A stretch of 64,000 nt of DNA from positions 288,690,140 through 288,754,139 of the forward strand of contig CM046875.1 of NCBI GenBank assembly GCA_025667525.1. The letters are read 5' to 3'. How positions within the stretch are numbered: position 1 is the first letter of the stretch; each line of letters opens with the position of its first letter. The stretch is from Glebionis coronaria. Taxonomy: Eukaryota > Streptophyta > Magnoliopsida > Asterales > Asteraceae. The notes under the pieces were generated by a model. It was not told the DNA's origin. It searched no databases and was given only the letters and a program-made list of their open reading frames with translations. The translations under genes and the position numbers were made by a program. This document shows positions 1-10,850 of this stretch, piece after piece.

Positions 1-1218
1 GTTGACGCACTTCCTTTGGACATGTGCGACTTTGACTTGATTTTGGGCATGGATTGGTTATCCAAACACCAGGCCACGATTGATTGCCACACTTATCGGG
101 TTATCTTCGGTGATGTTAAATTTCCAGAGTACATACACCATGGTTTTCTGCCAGGGAGGTCAATATAGATTATTTCATCCACGGAGGCGCGTGCATTGCT
201 ATCACACGGCTGTAAGGGCTTCATAGACAATATTCATGACATTACTGCCGAGTCTCCATCAATCCAAGATCAGCCTATTGTGTCATAATTTCCTGACGTT
301 TTTCCAGATGAACTTCCGGGCATACCACTTGCTCGTAAAGTCGAGTTTGGAATCGAGCTCATACCAGGTGCTGAGCCAATTTCCAAAGCTCCTTACCGTA
401 TGGCTCCTATAGAGCTTAAGGAACTAAAAGATCAGCTGCAGGAACTTCTGGAACGAGGTTTCATCTGTCCCAGTGCATCGCCACCGGTACTGTTCGCGAA
501 GAAGAAAGACGGCAGCATGCGTTTATGTATAGACTATTGTGAGTTGAACAAGATCACAATCAGGAATCGTTATCCTTTGCCGCGAATTGATGACATATTC
601 GATCAACTTCAGGGCGCCATGCATTTCTCCAAGATCGATCTGAGGTCTGGCTACCATCAGTTACGGGTTAAAGAGCAGGATATCTCCAAGATTGGTTTAC
701 GTACACGTTATGGGCACTACGAGTTCGTAGTCATGCCATTCGGACTCACTAATGCTCCAGCTGTCTTCATAGATTTGATGAACCGTGTCTTACATGAGTT
801 TCTGGACAAGTTCGTTATTGTGTTCATTGATGACATCCTTATATTCTCCAAATCCAAGGAGGAACATGAGGAACACCTTCGTATAGTCTTACCGATTCTT
901 CGTCAGAAGCAGCTGTACGCCAAGTTCTCTAAGTGCGAGTTCTGGTTAACCAAGGTGGCATTTCTGGGCCATATTGTATCTGCAGAGGGGATCACCATGG
1001 ATCCTACCAAGGTTGAAGCTACCACTAAATGGCCGAGACCTACATCTACAACAGAAGTTATATGTTTTCTGGGTTTAGCTGGCTACTACCGCAGGTTTGT
1101 AGAGAACTTTTCACGGTTAGCCTTACCTTTGACTAAGCTGATGAGGAAAAGAGAGAAATTCGTCTGGATGGAAGAGCGAGAGAAGAGCTTTGAAGATCTT
1201 AAGCAGAAGTTAGTCACT
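1..1218 (+). pseudogene. pol: gypsy pol part 1: protease C-terminus and reverse transcriptase
   Basis: Reading frame 1 opens with the retropepsin C-terminal motif DLILGMDWL (about nt 34-60). Stops then occur in the linker around nt 166 and 287. From 400 the frame is open for 273 codons. This stretch carries the RT landmarks: [20 protein letters not shown] near residue 45, [10 protein letters not shown] near 80, [10 protein letters not shown] near 115, and the catalytic FIDD motif (in place of YVDD) near 145. It continues to [14 protein letters not shown], the RT connection region. The frame is cut at 1218 by the inserted composite and resumes after 5345 in the RNase H domain. With two stops upstream it is a pseudogene, although the RT block itself is uninterrupted. 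Confidence 0.9.
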
Positions 1219-1494
1219 TGATACGATCATGGCAGACAACAACTATTATTTATTTTATTAGCTTATTTACTTTCATTTTATTATTTCTTGATGAATTAGT
1301 TTATCTTCTATTATATATAGAGATATAGGCCTGTAATTTTATTATAGGGAATATGAATTAAAGTATTGATTTGGTTATCAATCAGGGGGTCTGTTTATCT
1401 CATTAATATAAGCCATAGGGGGGGGGGGGTCGGGTTATCCCATTATTATAGCCTATCTATCCTTTTATCTCTATAATCAATCCGGTTCATATCA
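1219..1494 (+). repeat. LTR, subfamily A, left end of composite
   Basis: It begins TGATACGA and ends TTCATATCA. Two bases later TGGTATCAGGGC (1497-1508) matches the primer binding site for initiator tRNA-Met with one change from TGGTATCAGAGC. The LTR includes a run of ten or more G residues near 1420. It pairs with the copy at 2209-2485. Confidence 0.85.
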
Positions 1495-1591
1495 ATTGGT
1501 ATCAGGGCTGTTTCGATTCTAGGGTAATAAAAAAAACTGTTTATGTGTTACTGTTCATAGGATACTGTTCATCGGGAAAAGAATTACTAGA

Positions 1592-1831
1592 ATGGAAGCA
1601 CAGAGGTGGCAAGAATGGAACCAAAGGTGTCAAGAATGGCATGAATGGAATCAAAGGCGTGAAGAATGACATCGATGGGATCAAAGGCGTGAAGAATGGA
1701 ATCAGGTCACAGAGATGGTGGAACGGTTACAATCCACGCTCTCGTTGCACCATTCTCAAATGATGGATTCTTTAACACAAATGAAGGAATCTTTGACACA
1801 GGCGCGTCAAGATTGCTCATTGTGGTTTTAG
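1592..1831 (+). pseudogene. gag-like coiled-coil remnant with EWNQR repeats
   Basis: Starting at the ATG at 1592, one frame reads a run of short units such as QEWNQRCQEW and EWNQRREE, about eight residues each. It then continues as MVERLQSTLSLHHSQMMDSL and ends at TAG 1829-1831, with one internal TGA. The same EEWNQ and EAWNQK units occur in the gag of the B-type element at 4270-4350, so this is the corresponding part of gag in the A-type element. The composition (E, Q, R, W, L) suggests a coiled coil. No enzymatic motif is visible. The overlapping frame that reads as a GVKNG repeat is probably not used. Confidence 0.5.
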
Positions 1832-2208
1832 AAATTTCAAGGAAGAATAAATGCATTAAAAGAAGAGATTAAGCATGCAGGAAGAGTCCATTGGGTGTCC
1901 AATTAAATCAGCAGAGTCCTAATAGGAAGGTGAAGGCAAGGTTGTTATGGAATAAGTTTGTGGTGGCCCGTGTCCAAAATAGTAAACCTAGAAAGCTACG
2001 TACCTCACTTGGTCCTGGATTTAAAACGTCAGATTCACAAGAAGAGTTACAAGTCTGCAGAAGAAAATTCAAAAACATGGACCAACACTGCTGCTTGCTC
2101 TTGAAGCGCACAAAGGGGATAAAACGAAGAACTTGGATCCCGGAATCACGCGAGGCAAAATTTTGGAACAACACCTTGAGGACAAGGTGTTTTTGCGGGG
2201 CGGAGTAA

Positions 2209-2485
2209 TGATACGATCTGGAAGAAAACAACTATTATTTATTTTATTAGCTTATTTACTTTCCTTTTATTATTTCTTGATGAATAAGTTTATCTTCTAT
2301 TATATATAGAGATATAGGTCTGGAATGTTATTATAGGGAATATGAATTAAAGTATGGATTTGGTTATCAATCAGGGGGTCGGTTTATCTCATTAATATAA
2401 GCCATTGGGGGGGGGGGGGGTCGGGTTATCCCATTATTATAGCCTATCTATCCTTTTATCTCTATAATCGATCTGGTTCATATTA
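2209..2485 (+). repeat. LTR, subfamily A, second direct copy
   Basis: Starts TGATACGATCTGG and ends TTCATATTA (final CA degraded). It is preceded by a purine-rich GCGGGGCGGAG tract that would be the polypurine tract. It closes the A-type mini element 1219-2485. Confidence 0.8.
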
Positions 2486-2486
2486 A

Positions 2487-3122
2487 TTGATACGAACCTA
2501 TCCCATACTAGGCTCGTAATCGGTTCATAAGTCCTAAGTGTAGAACTCACTCAAAAGCTAGTTTGTTTGAGGAGGGGACACCTGGACATTATAAACCATC
2601 AACCATTCGATGTGGGATCATAACACTACCCCACCCTTTAAAGATCCAACATCCTCGTTGGTCACGGCTATGTTGGTCACAGTTGGAACCCCCTTTGGGT
2701 CCAAGCCACCACTCCATAGGCCACCACTCCGAGCTCGTTGGTCACGGCTATGTTGGTCAAGGTTGGTACCCCCTTTGGGTCCAAGCCACCACTCCATAGG
2801 CCACCACTCCGAGTGTTGGAACCTCGTAAGGTAGGGCTAGCTCTGATACCAATTGATACGAACCGGATCGATTAAAGAGATAGAAGGATAGATAGATTAT
2901 ATTAATGGGATAACCCGACCCCCGATGGCTTATATTAATGAGATAAACCGACCCCCTGATTGATAACCAAATCAATACTTTAATTCATATTCCGCATAAT
3001 AACATTACAGACCTATATCTATATATATAATAGAAGATAAACTTGTTTATCAAGAAATAATAAAAGGAAAGTAAATAAGCTAATAAAATAAATAAAAGTT
3101 GTTGTCTGCCAGGATCGTATCA
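2487..3122. repeat. Left arm of 0.64 kb inverted repeat
   Basis: The reverse complement of this arm matches 3167-3810. The outer part (2487-2853 against 3443-3810) is nearly identical; the inner part is an A-type LTR facing a B-type LTR. The arms are separated by 44 bp (3123-3166). The arm includes two copies of an approximately 80 bp unit (2653-2813). CTCTGATACC at 2841-2850 is an inverted primer binding site. Confidence 0.85.
2854..3122 (-). repeat. LTR, subfamily A, inverted copy
   Basis: Reads TGATACGAACC on the plus strand at its left edge and CGTATCA at its right edge. In reverse complement it aligns with the two direct A copies. The inverted polypurine tract (TCACTCCGCCCC) follows at 3123. 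Confidence 0.85.
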
Positions 3123-3166
3123 TCACTCCGCCCCGTAAAAGTTACTGGAATGGGGGGGGGGAGTAT

Positions 3167-3442
3167 TGATACGATCCTGCACTGCATTAGTATATACTTA
3201 TTATTAATTAGTTTATTTAATTTCCTTTTATTGCATTATCTTAGGGACCAAGTTATCTTTTATTATTTATAGGGGTATTAGGTTTGTAACAGGGATTAGG
3301 TGGAATGATAATGAAGTATTGGTTTTATTAATCAATTGGGGAGTTGGTTTATCTCACTAATATAAGCCATTGGGAGGTCGGGTTATACCATTAATATAAT
3401 CTCTCTATCCTTTTATCTCTTTAATCGATCTGGTTCGTATCA
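3167..3442 (+). repeat. LTR, subfamily B, 5' copy
   Basis: Starts TGATACGATCCTGCAC and ends GGTTCGTATCA. It pairs with 5065-5340. Compared with subfamily A, the first half is clearly diverged while the last 100 bp and both termini are close. Confidence 0.85.
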
Positions 3443-3810
3443 ATTTTTTATCAGAGCTAGCCCTACCTTAGGAGGTTCCAACACTCGGAGTGGTGGCCTA
3501 TGGAGTGGTGGCTTGGACCCAAAGGGGGTGCCAACCTTGACCAACATAGCCGTGACCAACGAGCTCGGAGTGGTGGCCTATGGAGTGGTGGCTTGGACCC
3601 AAAGGGGTGCCAACCGTGACCAACATAGCCGTGACCAACGAGGATGTTGGATCTTCAAAGGGTGGGGTAGTGTTATGATCCCACATCGAATGGTTGATGG
3701 TTTATAATGTCCAGGTGTCCCCTCCTCAAACAAGCTAGCTTTTTGAGTGGGTTCTACACTTGGTACTTATGAACTGATTACGAGCCTAGTATGGGATAGG
3801 TTCGTATCAA
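3167..3810. repeat. Right arm of 0.64 kb inverted repeat
   Basis: It consists of a B-type LTR (3167-3442) and a 368 bp segment starting TATCAGAGCTAGCCC, containing two 80 bp units (about 3484-3643), and ending at GGTTCGTATCAA. It is followed at 3811 by a second primer-binding-like site, TTGGTATCAG. LTR end and primer site therefore occur twice, at both ends of the 368 bp segment, as if a longer LTR or leader had been duplicated. Confidence 0.8.
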
Positions 3811-3968
3811 TTGGTATCAGATCTGTTTCGATTCTAGGGTTTCAACAAAAAAAACAAAACAAAAAAAAATGTTCACCCGACCACTATTCATCCAAATCAC
3901 TGTTCACGTCCAGAAATTGCTGTTCATCGCTACTGTTCACCGACTACTGTTCATCCAGGCACAAGAAG

Positions 3969-4838
3969 ATGGTTAACAGCATGCGTTCATTCGAAAGAGA
4001 TCTAAAGATGTCTATCTTTGAAGGAGGTGATGTTTTTGGGTAGATTTACCGCATGGAATGATATTTTCATATCGAGAGGATTGAGGCTAAGGATCAATTA
4101 ACGGCTGCGGAGTTATGTTTAGAGGGACAAGCTCTTTCTCGGTTTTGTTGGAGTGATTGTCGATCTTCGTTTAGATCTTGGGAGGATTTTAAAAGGTGAA
4201 TATTAAACAAATTCCAACAATCTCGTGAGGGTAGTTTGTATGAGAAATATTCGGTGATTAGAGCTTACGAAGAGTATAAGAGATGTGAAGAATGGAATCA
4301 AATGATTGAAGAAAAGATTGAAGAGGATAAGAGGCATGAAGCGTGGAATCAAAAGATTGTAAAGATGATAAATCTAATTGATTCTTTCCAGAATCCCATA
4401 TCGCTACCAGTAACAACTAAGGTACCCGCAAAACTGATTCAAAATACCCTATGTTTTGAAGAAAATAGCGGGCAAAGTTATACAAGTGGCGAGGAGGTGA
4501 AAGAAGATTTGAAAGGCAACGTTGTTAAAGGTGTTCATGTCACAGATTCAAAAGAAGATGCTGATGTATATGGTGGGGAAAACCTACCACAAACAGAAAA
4601 TGCACTTCCGGATTTGGATACAAAAGACATTGGCACATGCACTATGGTTCCAGATAAAGCAAATAACCAAGACAACACGAACATGACAAAGGATCAGCCA
4701 CGTGTACGAGAGAAGGATGTACCTTCGCATGGGCCGAGAGAACAACAAATGGTTGGACAGATTTTGGGTGCAAAGCTGGAATTAAGGGCTTCTGAGGGGC
4801 TTCATTGTGACATAAGAAAGGAAGAAAGAATAACTTAG
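3969..4838 (+). pseudogene. gag: gag-like gene of B-type element, three in-frame stops
   Basis: One frame runs from ATG 3969 to TAA 4836-4838. It contains FEGGDVFG, then YFHIERIEAKDQLTAAELCL, and FRSWEDFKR, which are hallmarks of the plant retrotransposon gag domain. The second half is an acidic, E/K/D-rich tail including EEYKRCEEWNQ. Three stops interrupt the first half, at codons where relatives have TGG or CGA, consistent with C-to-T or G-to-A decay of methylated sites. No zinc knuckle and no pol follow: after 4838 only about 220 bp remain before a polypurine tract and the 3' LTR. It would package only with help from another element. Confidence 0.65.
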
Positions 4839-5064
4839 AATCCAGGGATCGATCGTCATCCATCAGAAAGAAAATGGAATTTTGGCCTGAATGTTTTTAC
4901 AAAATCGATTATCAAAAGCAATCATGTGTTTCAAATTTTTAGGCCTAATGATGACCAACATGAGAGGAGGGGAGTTCAAAGAAGAGTTTGGGATCCCAGG
5001 ATTACTCGAGGCTACATCTTTATGCAACACCTTGAGGGCAAGGTGTTTTTGGGGGCGGGAGTAT

Positions 5065-5340
5065 TGATACGATCCTGCACTGCATAAGTATATAATTATT
5101 ATTAATTAGTTTATTTAGTTTCCTTTTACTGCATTATCTTAGGGACCAGGTTATCTTTTATTATTTATAGGGGTATTAGGTTTGTAACAGGGATTAGGTG
5201 GAATGATAATGAAGTATTGGTTTTATTAATCAATTGGGGAGTCGGTTTATCTCACTAATATAAGCCGTTGGGAGGTCAGGTTATCTTATTAATATAATCT
5301 ATCTATCCCTCTATCTCTTTAATCTATCCGGTTCGTATCA
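5065..5340 (+). repeat. LTR, subfamily B, right end of composite
   Basis: Preceded by GGGGGCGGGAGTAT (polypurine tract), starts TGATACGATCCTGC, ends GGTTCGTATCA, and is followed by TCACT, the target duplication shared with position 1214. Confidence 0.85.
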
Positions 5341-5345
5341 TCACT

Positions 5346-7245
5346 GCACCTATTCTTACTCTCCCATCTGGCTCAGGTGGATTTCAGATTTATAGTGACG
5401 CTTCAGGAAAGGGTTTAGGCTGTGTTCTCATGCAACATGGGAAGGTTATTGCATACGCATCACGACAGCTGAAACCTCACGATTTAGAGCTTGTATAAGT
5501 TTTTTTCGCATTGAAGATCTAGAGACATTATTTGTATGGTGAATCATGTGACATATTCACTGACCACAAGAGTCTCAAGTACATCTTCACCCAAAAGGAA
5601 CTGAACATGAGACAGAGGAGATGGTTAGAGCTATTGAAGGACTACGACACCAACATTCAGTACCATCCTGGTAAGGCGAATGTGGTGGCAGATGCTCTAA
5701 GCAGAAGGTCGGGTATGATTGTTTGCATTTGGGTTGCAAAGGAGATTATTCGTGACCTAGAGATGACTGATATTGAGTTTTGTGTACGAGGACAACATGG
5801 TTACTGGGCTAATCTTAGAATGGAACCAGACTTACATTCTAGGATCAAGGAAGCTCAGAAGGACGATGGTGAGATTTGGTCTATCATTCAAAACTTCGAT
5901 CAGCAGATGGAGTTTCGTGTTGACGATGACGGTATCTTATGGCAGGGCACTAGATTAGTGGTTCCTGATGACTCTACTCTCAGGGAAGCTGTGTTGACTG
6001 AGGCTCACAATTCTCCATTTACCATACATCCTGGTTCTACCAAGATGTACCCCGACATCAAGCAACACTTTTGGTGGAGTGGTATGAAGCAGGATGTTGC
6101 CACCTTCGTTTCTAAGTGTATGATCTGTCAGCAGGTGAAGATTGAACATCAACGAGCTAGTGGTTTACTACAACCATTAGATATTCCAGCATGGAAGTGG
6201 GACAAAATCTCCATGGATTTTGTTACCGGTCTTCTGGTTACTCAAAAGAAGAATGACGCAATCTGGGTCGTTGTGGATAGGTTGACTAAATCTGCTCATT
6301 TTCTGCCGATTCGCAAGGAGCATCCGGTCAACAAATTAGCAGACACTTTCCAGAGGAAGATCATGAGACTGCATGGTACTCCATCAGAAATCATCTCTGA
6401 CAGAGATCACATCACGTTTTTGACAGAGTCTAAAGAAAGCTTGGGGCACCAGACTTAAGCTCAACACTGCCTTTCATCCTCAGACCGATGGACAGTCGGA
6501 GCATACCATTCAGACATTAGAGGACATGCTGCGATCGTGTGCTCTAGAATGGTCAAGAAGCTGGGATGATTATATATTCCTAGTGGAATTTTCATACAAC
6601 AACAGCTGGCACGCTAGCATAAAGTGTGCTCCCTTTGAGATGTTGTATGGCAGAAAGTATCGCGCCCCAATCTGCTTGGATCAAGTGGGTGAACGACTGC
6701 TTGAAGGTCCAGAGTTGATTGAAGTGACCAATGAGAAGGTCACTGTCGCCAAGGCAAAACTTCAGGAAGTTCGTGCTCGTCAAAAGAGCTATGCTGATAA
6801 AAGTCGTAGAGATGTGCCTTTCAACGTAGGTGATCACGTTTTCCTCAAGGTATCACCTGCACGAGGAGTTAAACGTTTTGGAATCAGAGGAAAGCTCAGT
6901 CCTCGCTTCATCGGACCGTTCAACATCATAGAACACGTTGGTGAAGTGTCATACCGTTTAGCCTTACCGCCTCAGCTATCACACGTCCACAACGTGTTCC
7001 ATGTGTCCTTACTCAGAGGATACGACTATCATCCAGTTCAAATTGTCTAGTATCCACTTGATCAGATTCGATAGGATCTTTCATATGTCGAAGAACCCGA
7101 GAGAGTTCTTGAGCGACAAGATTGTGTCATGCGGAGGAAGACGATCCCTTTCATAAAAATCCTCTGGAGGGATCATCCTGAGCGGGAAGCCACTTGGGAG
7201 ACGGAGGAGTCTATATGGACTTCTTACCCTCATTTCCAGTTCTGA
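5346..7245 (+). pseudogene. pol: gypsy pol part 2: RNase H, integrase and chromodomain-like tail
   Basis: Coding resumes right after the duplicated target site. RNase H shows IYSDASGKGLGCVLMQ and YASRQLKPH, a stop near 5497, and then [20 protein letters not shown]. Integrase follows, with the H/C zinc region ending in CMICQQVK (about 6118-6141), the core D in MDFVTGL (about 6213) and the second D in IISDRD (about 6396). A frameshift near 6410-6440 moves coding to another frame, where HPQTDGQSE carries the catalytic E. The C-terminus has FIGPFNI (GPF/Y motif) and HNVFHVSLLR. After two in-frame stops (7048 and 7072), EEPERVLERQ to WETEESIWTSYPHFQF resembles the Tekay chromodomain and ends at TGA 7243-7245. 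Confidence 0.85.
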
Positions 7246-7316
7246 TTTGGGTATGTTTTCTTTCAGTTTACGTTTCTCCAATTCGAGGACGAATTGTTCT
7301 TTTAGAGCGGAAGAGT

Positions 7317-9878
7317 TGTAAAACCGGCATTAAAAACCTATGAACAGTACACGTGAACAACATATGAAAACACGGTAAAATTTAAACTTTCCAATTATAA
7401 TATTAATACACGTGTCACAACAATAAATAACGAAAAATCATGAATATTATAAATGTGACACGATCACGAATACCAAAATCACGAATAATAAATCACGAAC
7501 ACACACATAAATTATTTAACACACGAAAAACTACGAGTTTACCCTATGTGGGCCCCACATGCCGCGGCAAGACAAGAAAGGAGGCCAAATGGGCCTTTTG
7601 GCCCAAAACTAATTTTAATAAGAACATCTGTGAAAACCTTTTCCTCATATTTTAGGTTTACAGAAAATTTGTCTTCTTCCTCCTTGTTGCACCATAGCTG
7701 CCGGCCACCATCAAAGAAAAGGGCAAACCCGGACAATTTTTGTGTTTGTTTAATTATTCGTGATCACCTTTTCATTCTACACGCATTGGTATATTCAAAA
7801 ACCTTTTCTTTTTATTTATTTTCTTATGATTTCATGTTAAAAATTAATTAATCACATGAACATGAAAAAGGAATAACTAGGATTAATTAATTTTGTCAAG
7901 GGTGCATTCGGTTTATGGTTTGTGGTTCGGCCGAGACACTAAGACCCCCAAAGGGGTGCTCGGTTTGTTTTTAATCACCACCACCGAGACCATAGAGGTC
8001 TCAGCTTGGTTGGTTTTAGCTCGGCGCAGGCAAGAAACCCCCAACCTAAGGTCAGGGTGTGTTTGTTTGTTCGGTTTGGTGTAACCGAGGCACCGCCGAG
8101 ACCCTAAAGGGATAGGTTGGTTTTGTTTGATCGGACCCGAGACCAAAGGGACCCTGAGTTTGAGTCGGGGTATGTTTACATGTTTAGTTGATTAAGTAGT
8201 GTCAACCAGGACCCCTCCAAGGTCTCGGTGGGACTTTGTTTATAGCTTATTTGGTTCGACTTATTTTAAACACGGGCTTAGGATTCGGGTTTTATAAAAA
8301 CTATTTTGTAAGTCATGTTATGTTAAACTTTAAGTTAAATAATTTATTAAATTAATTCATGTATAACCTAAGGTATTTATACTTAGTCATTTTAATTAAA
8401 ACATGTATTTTAATTAAAATCATATAATGTATAGTTTATTTAAATTAACCAGTTATTTAATTATTAAGCTATAACCATGACTTGTATTGTACTAATTTAA
8501 CTTCACATATTATTTATAATTCAGCTTAATTCAAATTATGGAAACTTAGTATTTTTGGGAAATTTCTATTTTTGGAAACTTTCTATTTTTGGAAACTTAC
8601 TATTTATGGAAACCTGCTATTTTTAGAAAGTTACTTAGTATTACAATACAAGTATTATAATAAACTAATACATGAATAATACACAACAGAACATCAAAAT
8701 AGCTACAGTTAACACAGTAAACAGTAAAACATGACATAATACATATAACAAGCAAATAACACACGGAACCAGTAAAACACATGTAATTCAGACAACTCAT
8801 ATACGTCCATGTTTCCTATGTAGTGTTATCCGTCGAGGCGGATTAGTCTTCATCATTTTAGTTAGCTTCTACTGGACATAAGGTACGGATTTCCCGTCCT
8901 TCAGTAAGGACAATCTTTTCCTTCATTAGGATTTCCCGTATGCAACCAACTATTTTCCCCAGTAGTTATAGATTAAATGCTTATGCTTATTAGTTACCTT
9001 CTCCATATACATACATGACCAGTTTCACCTAGTTATGAAGGTACCATAACCATAACACTAGAGGCACTAGTGTTATGACTTCACCACGACGGAGTGATAG
9101 CTCGTGGCATCCCTTTTCAGTTATTTGGCCAGTTTATTATTATATTATCATGTGGGATGTATGGGTGCATCCTAGTTACATGTTTCAGTCAAGATTTCAT
9201 GGTGAATGTGGTGTGTGCCTCGCATCCTTCACAAGGAGCTGATCCCTCCTACCCACTTACTAGTTAATTAGAGGCAACCCCTCTAATTGCATGATGAGGT
9301 CTCCCCTCCAAGTATTCATGCACGTTGTTGACCTCATGACCTAATTGGCTATTATGGTACATGAACTAATACATATTTTCATAAGTAACATAAGCTATGT
9401 TTTTAGAACTAAAACCGGTTAACATGACAGATAACTAGGTTTTCCAGGACTTATTTATTTCCGCTGCCATTCATGCTTTTTTTCTTTATATGCTTCCATA
9501 TTCTATGTTTTCCATGCTTTATTGTATATCCGTGCACTGAGCGTTATGCTCAGCCGTCTACTTTTCCATGTTCCCAAACAGCAGGTACCCAAGGACGCAA
9601 GTAGGAACTCCAGAGTATGCATTTGGATTGGAAGCTATCCGGCCTCTTTTACCCTATGCATTTATTCCTACTTTATCATACTTTACATCTTTTTGGGACA
9701 TTGTTTAGTCCTTTCCATTTACAGTACTTATATTGCTTGTTTGTGAGTTACTAGACTACTAATGTTTGATTCCGGTATTTCTATTTATGGTCATGAATGT
9801 TTAGACATTTATCTTGCATGCTTTGATGATACGCCATAATTTACTGTAGCACTCTATCCTATTAAATGGGGTGTTACA
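7317..9878 (+). repeat. 3' LTR of chromovirus (2562 bp)
   Basis: It starts TGTAAAACC just after the purine-rich tract TTTTAGAGCGGAAGAG and ends GTGTTACA, so the termini form the inverted pair TGTAA/TTACA. The 5' LTR is outside the window, so the limits rest on termini and context. It contains a degenerate GC-richer block rich in CCGAGAC and AAAGGG words (about 7920-8240), a 17 bp tandem array near 8540, and AT-rich stretches. No protein is supported here. Confidence 0.75.
8545..8632. repeat. Short tandem repeat in LTR, unit about CTATTTTTGGAAACTTA
   Basis: Four to five imperfect copies of a 17-20 bp unit, with the interior bases of each copy varying slightly. Confidence 0.7.
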
Positions 9879-9948
9879 ATCACAGTTACGTTTTTTGAAA
9901 TAATGAATAAATCCTAAGATAAATGAGACCTAGAAAATAGAAAAGACA

Positions 9949-10230
9949 TGTTGGAAATTCACTTTATGTGACGACATTTAAGAATTCCCATTAGTTATCA
10001 TAGTCACACACGCATAGACTAGACTAGGAAACGTTGTATAGTTTAGGTGTGGTGGGTGACTATATATACCCCTCTAAGGCTTCCAAGGAGGGGTTGTTGC
10101 TTGTGTTTTCATTTGTGTTTAATAAACTTTTCTTTTCTTTCACACACAACCTTCTCTCCAAACACATCCATGGCTGCCAACACCATATTCCACCCACCTA
10201 GACCACCAGATCTATAAAAGCAAATCCACA
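9949..10230 (+). repeat. 5' LTR of non-autonomous copia-like element
   Basis: TATA box TATATATA at 10061-10068 is immediately followed by CCCCTC (10069-10074) and, after 13 bases, GAGGGG (10088-10093), an inverted repeat at the expected start of transcription. AATAAA near 10120 is a candidate polyadenylation signal. Confidence 0.85.
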
Positions 10231-10665
10231 ATTGGCATTAGGGCCACGGTTCAATCCTTGGATCGAGGCACGTTTTTTATTGTTATTGATTTGGTGGTCA
10301 AATTTGTTTTGGTCAGATCTGTTAATTCTTTGTCATGAAAGTTAATTTTTTTTGTCACAGTTTTGTCCTTTTTGGATTCATGAGTCAAGTTGTTATCTTC
10401 GTGATAACTCGATTTCATCAGTCTATGGTTTCTGGTTAAAAGTCAATCAAGCCAGAAAAACTTCATCAGTCCATGGTTTCTGGTTAAAAGTCATCAGTCC
10501 ATGGTGTCCACGTTTTCGAGATCTGTGTTTACTAGATCTTGATTTTTTAAGATCTGGTTTATACACGTTCTACTGGTTTTTTCTTTTATTTTCTTAAAGA
10601 TAAAGATTTTAACCCAGAAAAACTTAGATCCTGAAAAAACGGAAAAGGTACTATGGATAAGATCT

Positions 10666-10850
10666 CAGATAGATGCATTCTGACGGATGCATTCCGATGG
10701 ATGCATTCCGATAGATGCATTCCGATAGATGCATTCCGATGCATGCATTCCGATGCATTCATTCCGATGGGACTTATCCATATTCCGATGGGACTTATTC
10801 ACATTCCGAAGGATTTGAAGACATTTTGATGGGATTTCTTTCTGAAAACA
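10666..10850 (+). repeat. ATTCCGAT word array in the leader
   Basis: GATGCATTCCGATG-type units occur about eight times in 160 bp, first close-packed at about 14 bp and then spread out with unrelated spacers (TCCATATTCCGATGGG and similar). The array sits about 450 bp downstream of the primer site, inside the transcribed leader. The same word in the same sense orientation recurs in Athila A2, Athila A3 (as ATTCCGGAT) and copia-2. Confidence 0.8.

Larger units (their letters stand above)
1219..5340 (+). mobile_element. Composite of small non-autonomous LTR elements (LARD/TR-GAG-like) with central inverted repeat
   Basis: The block starts TGATACGATC and ends GTTCGTATCA, and it is flanked by TCACT on both sides. 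It contains five related LTR copies of about 270-277 bp. Three are subfamily A: 1219-1494 (+), 2209-2485 (+) and 2854-3122 (-). Two are subfamily B: 3167-3442 (+) and 5065-5340 (+). The left half is an A-type mini element with 714 bp of internal sequence. The right half is a B-type element with gag-like remnants. Between them lies a head-to-head inverted repeat. The outermost LTRs belong to different subfamilies yet share one target duplication. Either the composite moved as a unit, or copies recombined or inserted after the original insertion. No pol is present. Confidence 0.8.
1..9878 (+). mobile_element. Ty3/gypsy chromovirus (Tekay/Del-type), 5' end outside window, split by nested insertion
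   Basis: The element enters the window inside its protease and runs through RT, RNase H, integrase and a chromodomain-like tail to a long 3' LTR ending in GTGTTACA. Order and motifs fit the Tekay/Del group of plant chromoviruses. A 4.1 kb composite (1219-5340) lies in the RNase H region with the 5 bp duplication TCACT at 1214-1218 and 5341-5345. The coding sequence has in-frame stops and at least one frameshift, so this copy is dead. Its right edge abuts sequence that I assign to the 3' untranslated part of the TAT element; the five bases after it are ATCAC, but the matching left duplication is outside the window. Confidence 0.85.

Noticed and set aside
1415..1432. Long G runs as G-quadruplex regulators in LTR-A
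   Set aside because: Single homopolymer runs differing between copies (near 1420 and 2407) look like slippage or sequencing artefact.
3123..3127. TCACT next to the inverted LTR as a third copy of the target duplication
   Set aside because: It is the complement of the end of the polypurine tract (GGCGGAGTGA), so the match to the flanking duplication is probably accidental.
2563..3707. Short frames rich in HHS and WTQRG inside the inverted repeat
   Set aside because: They arise from the 80 bp tandem unit and appear on both strands because the region is palindromic.
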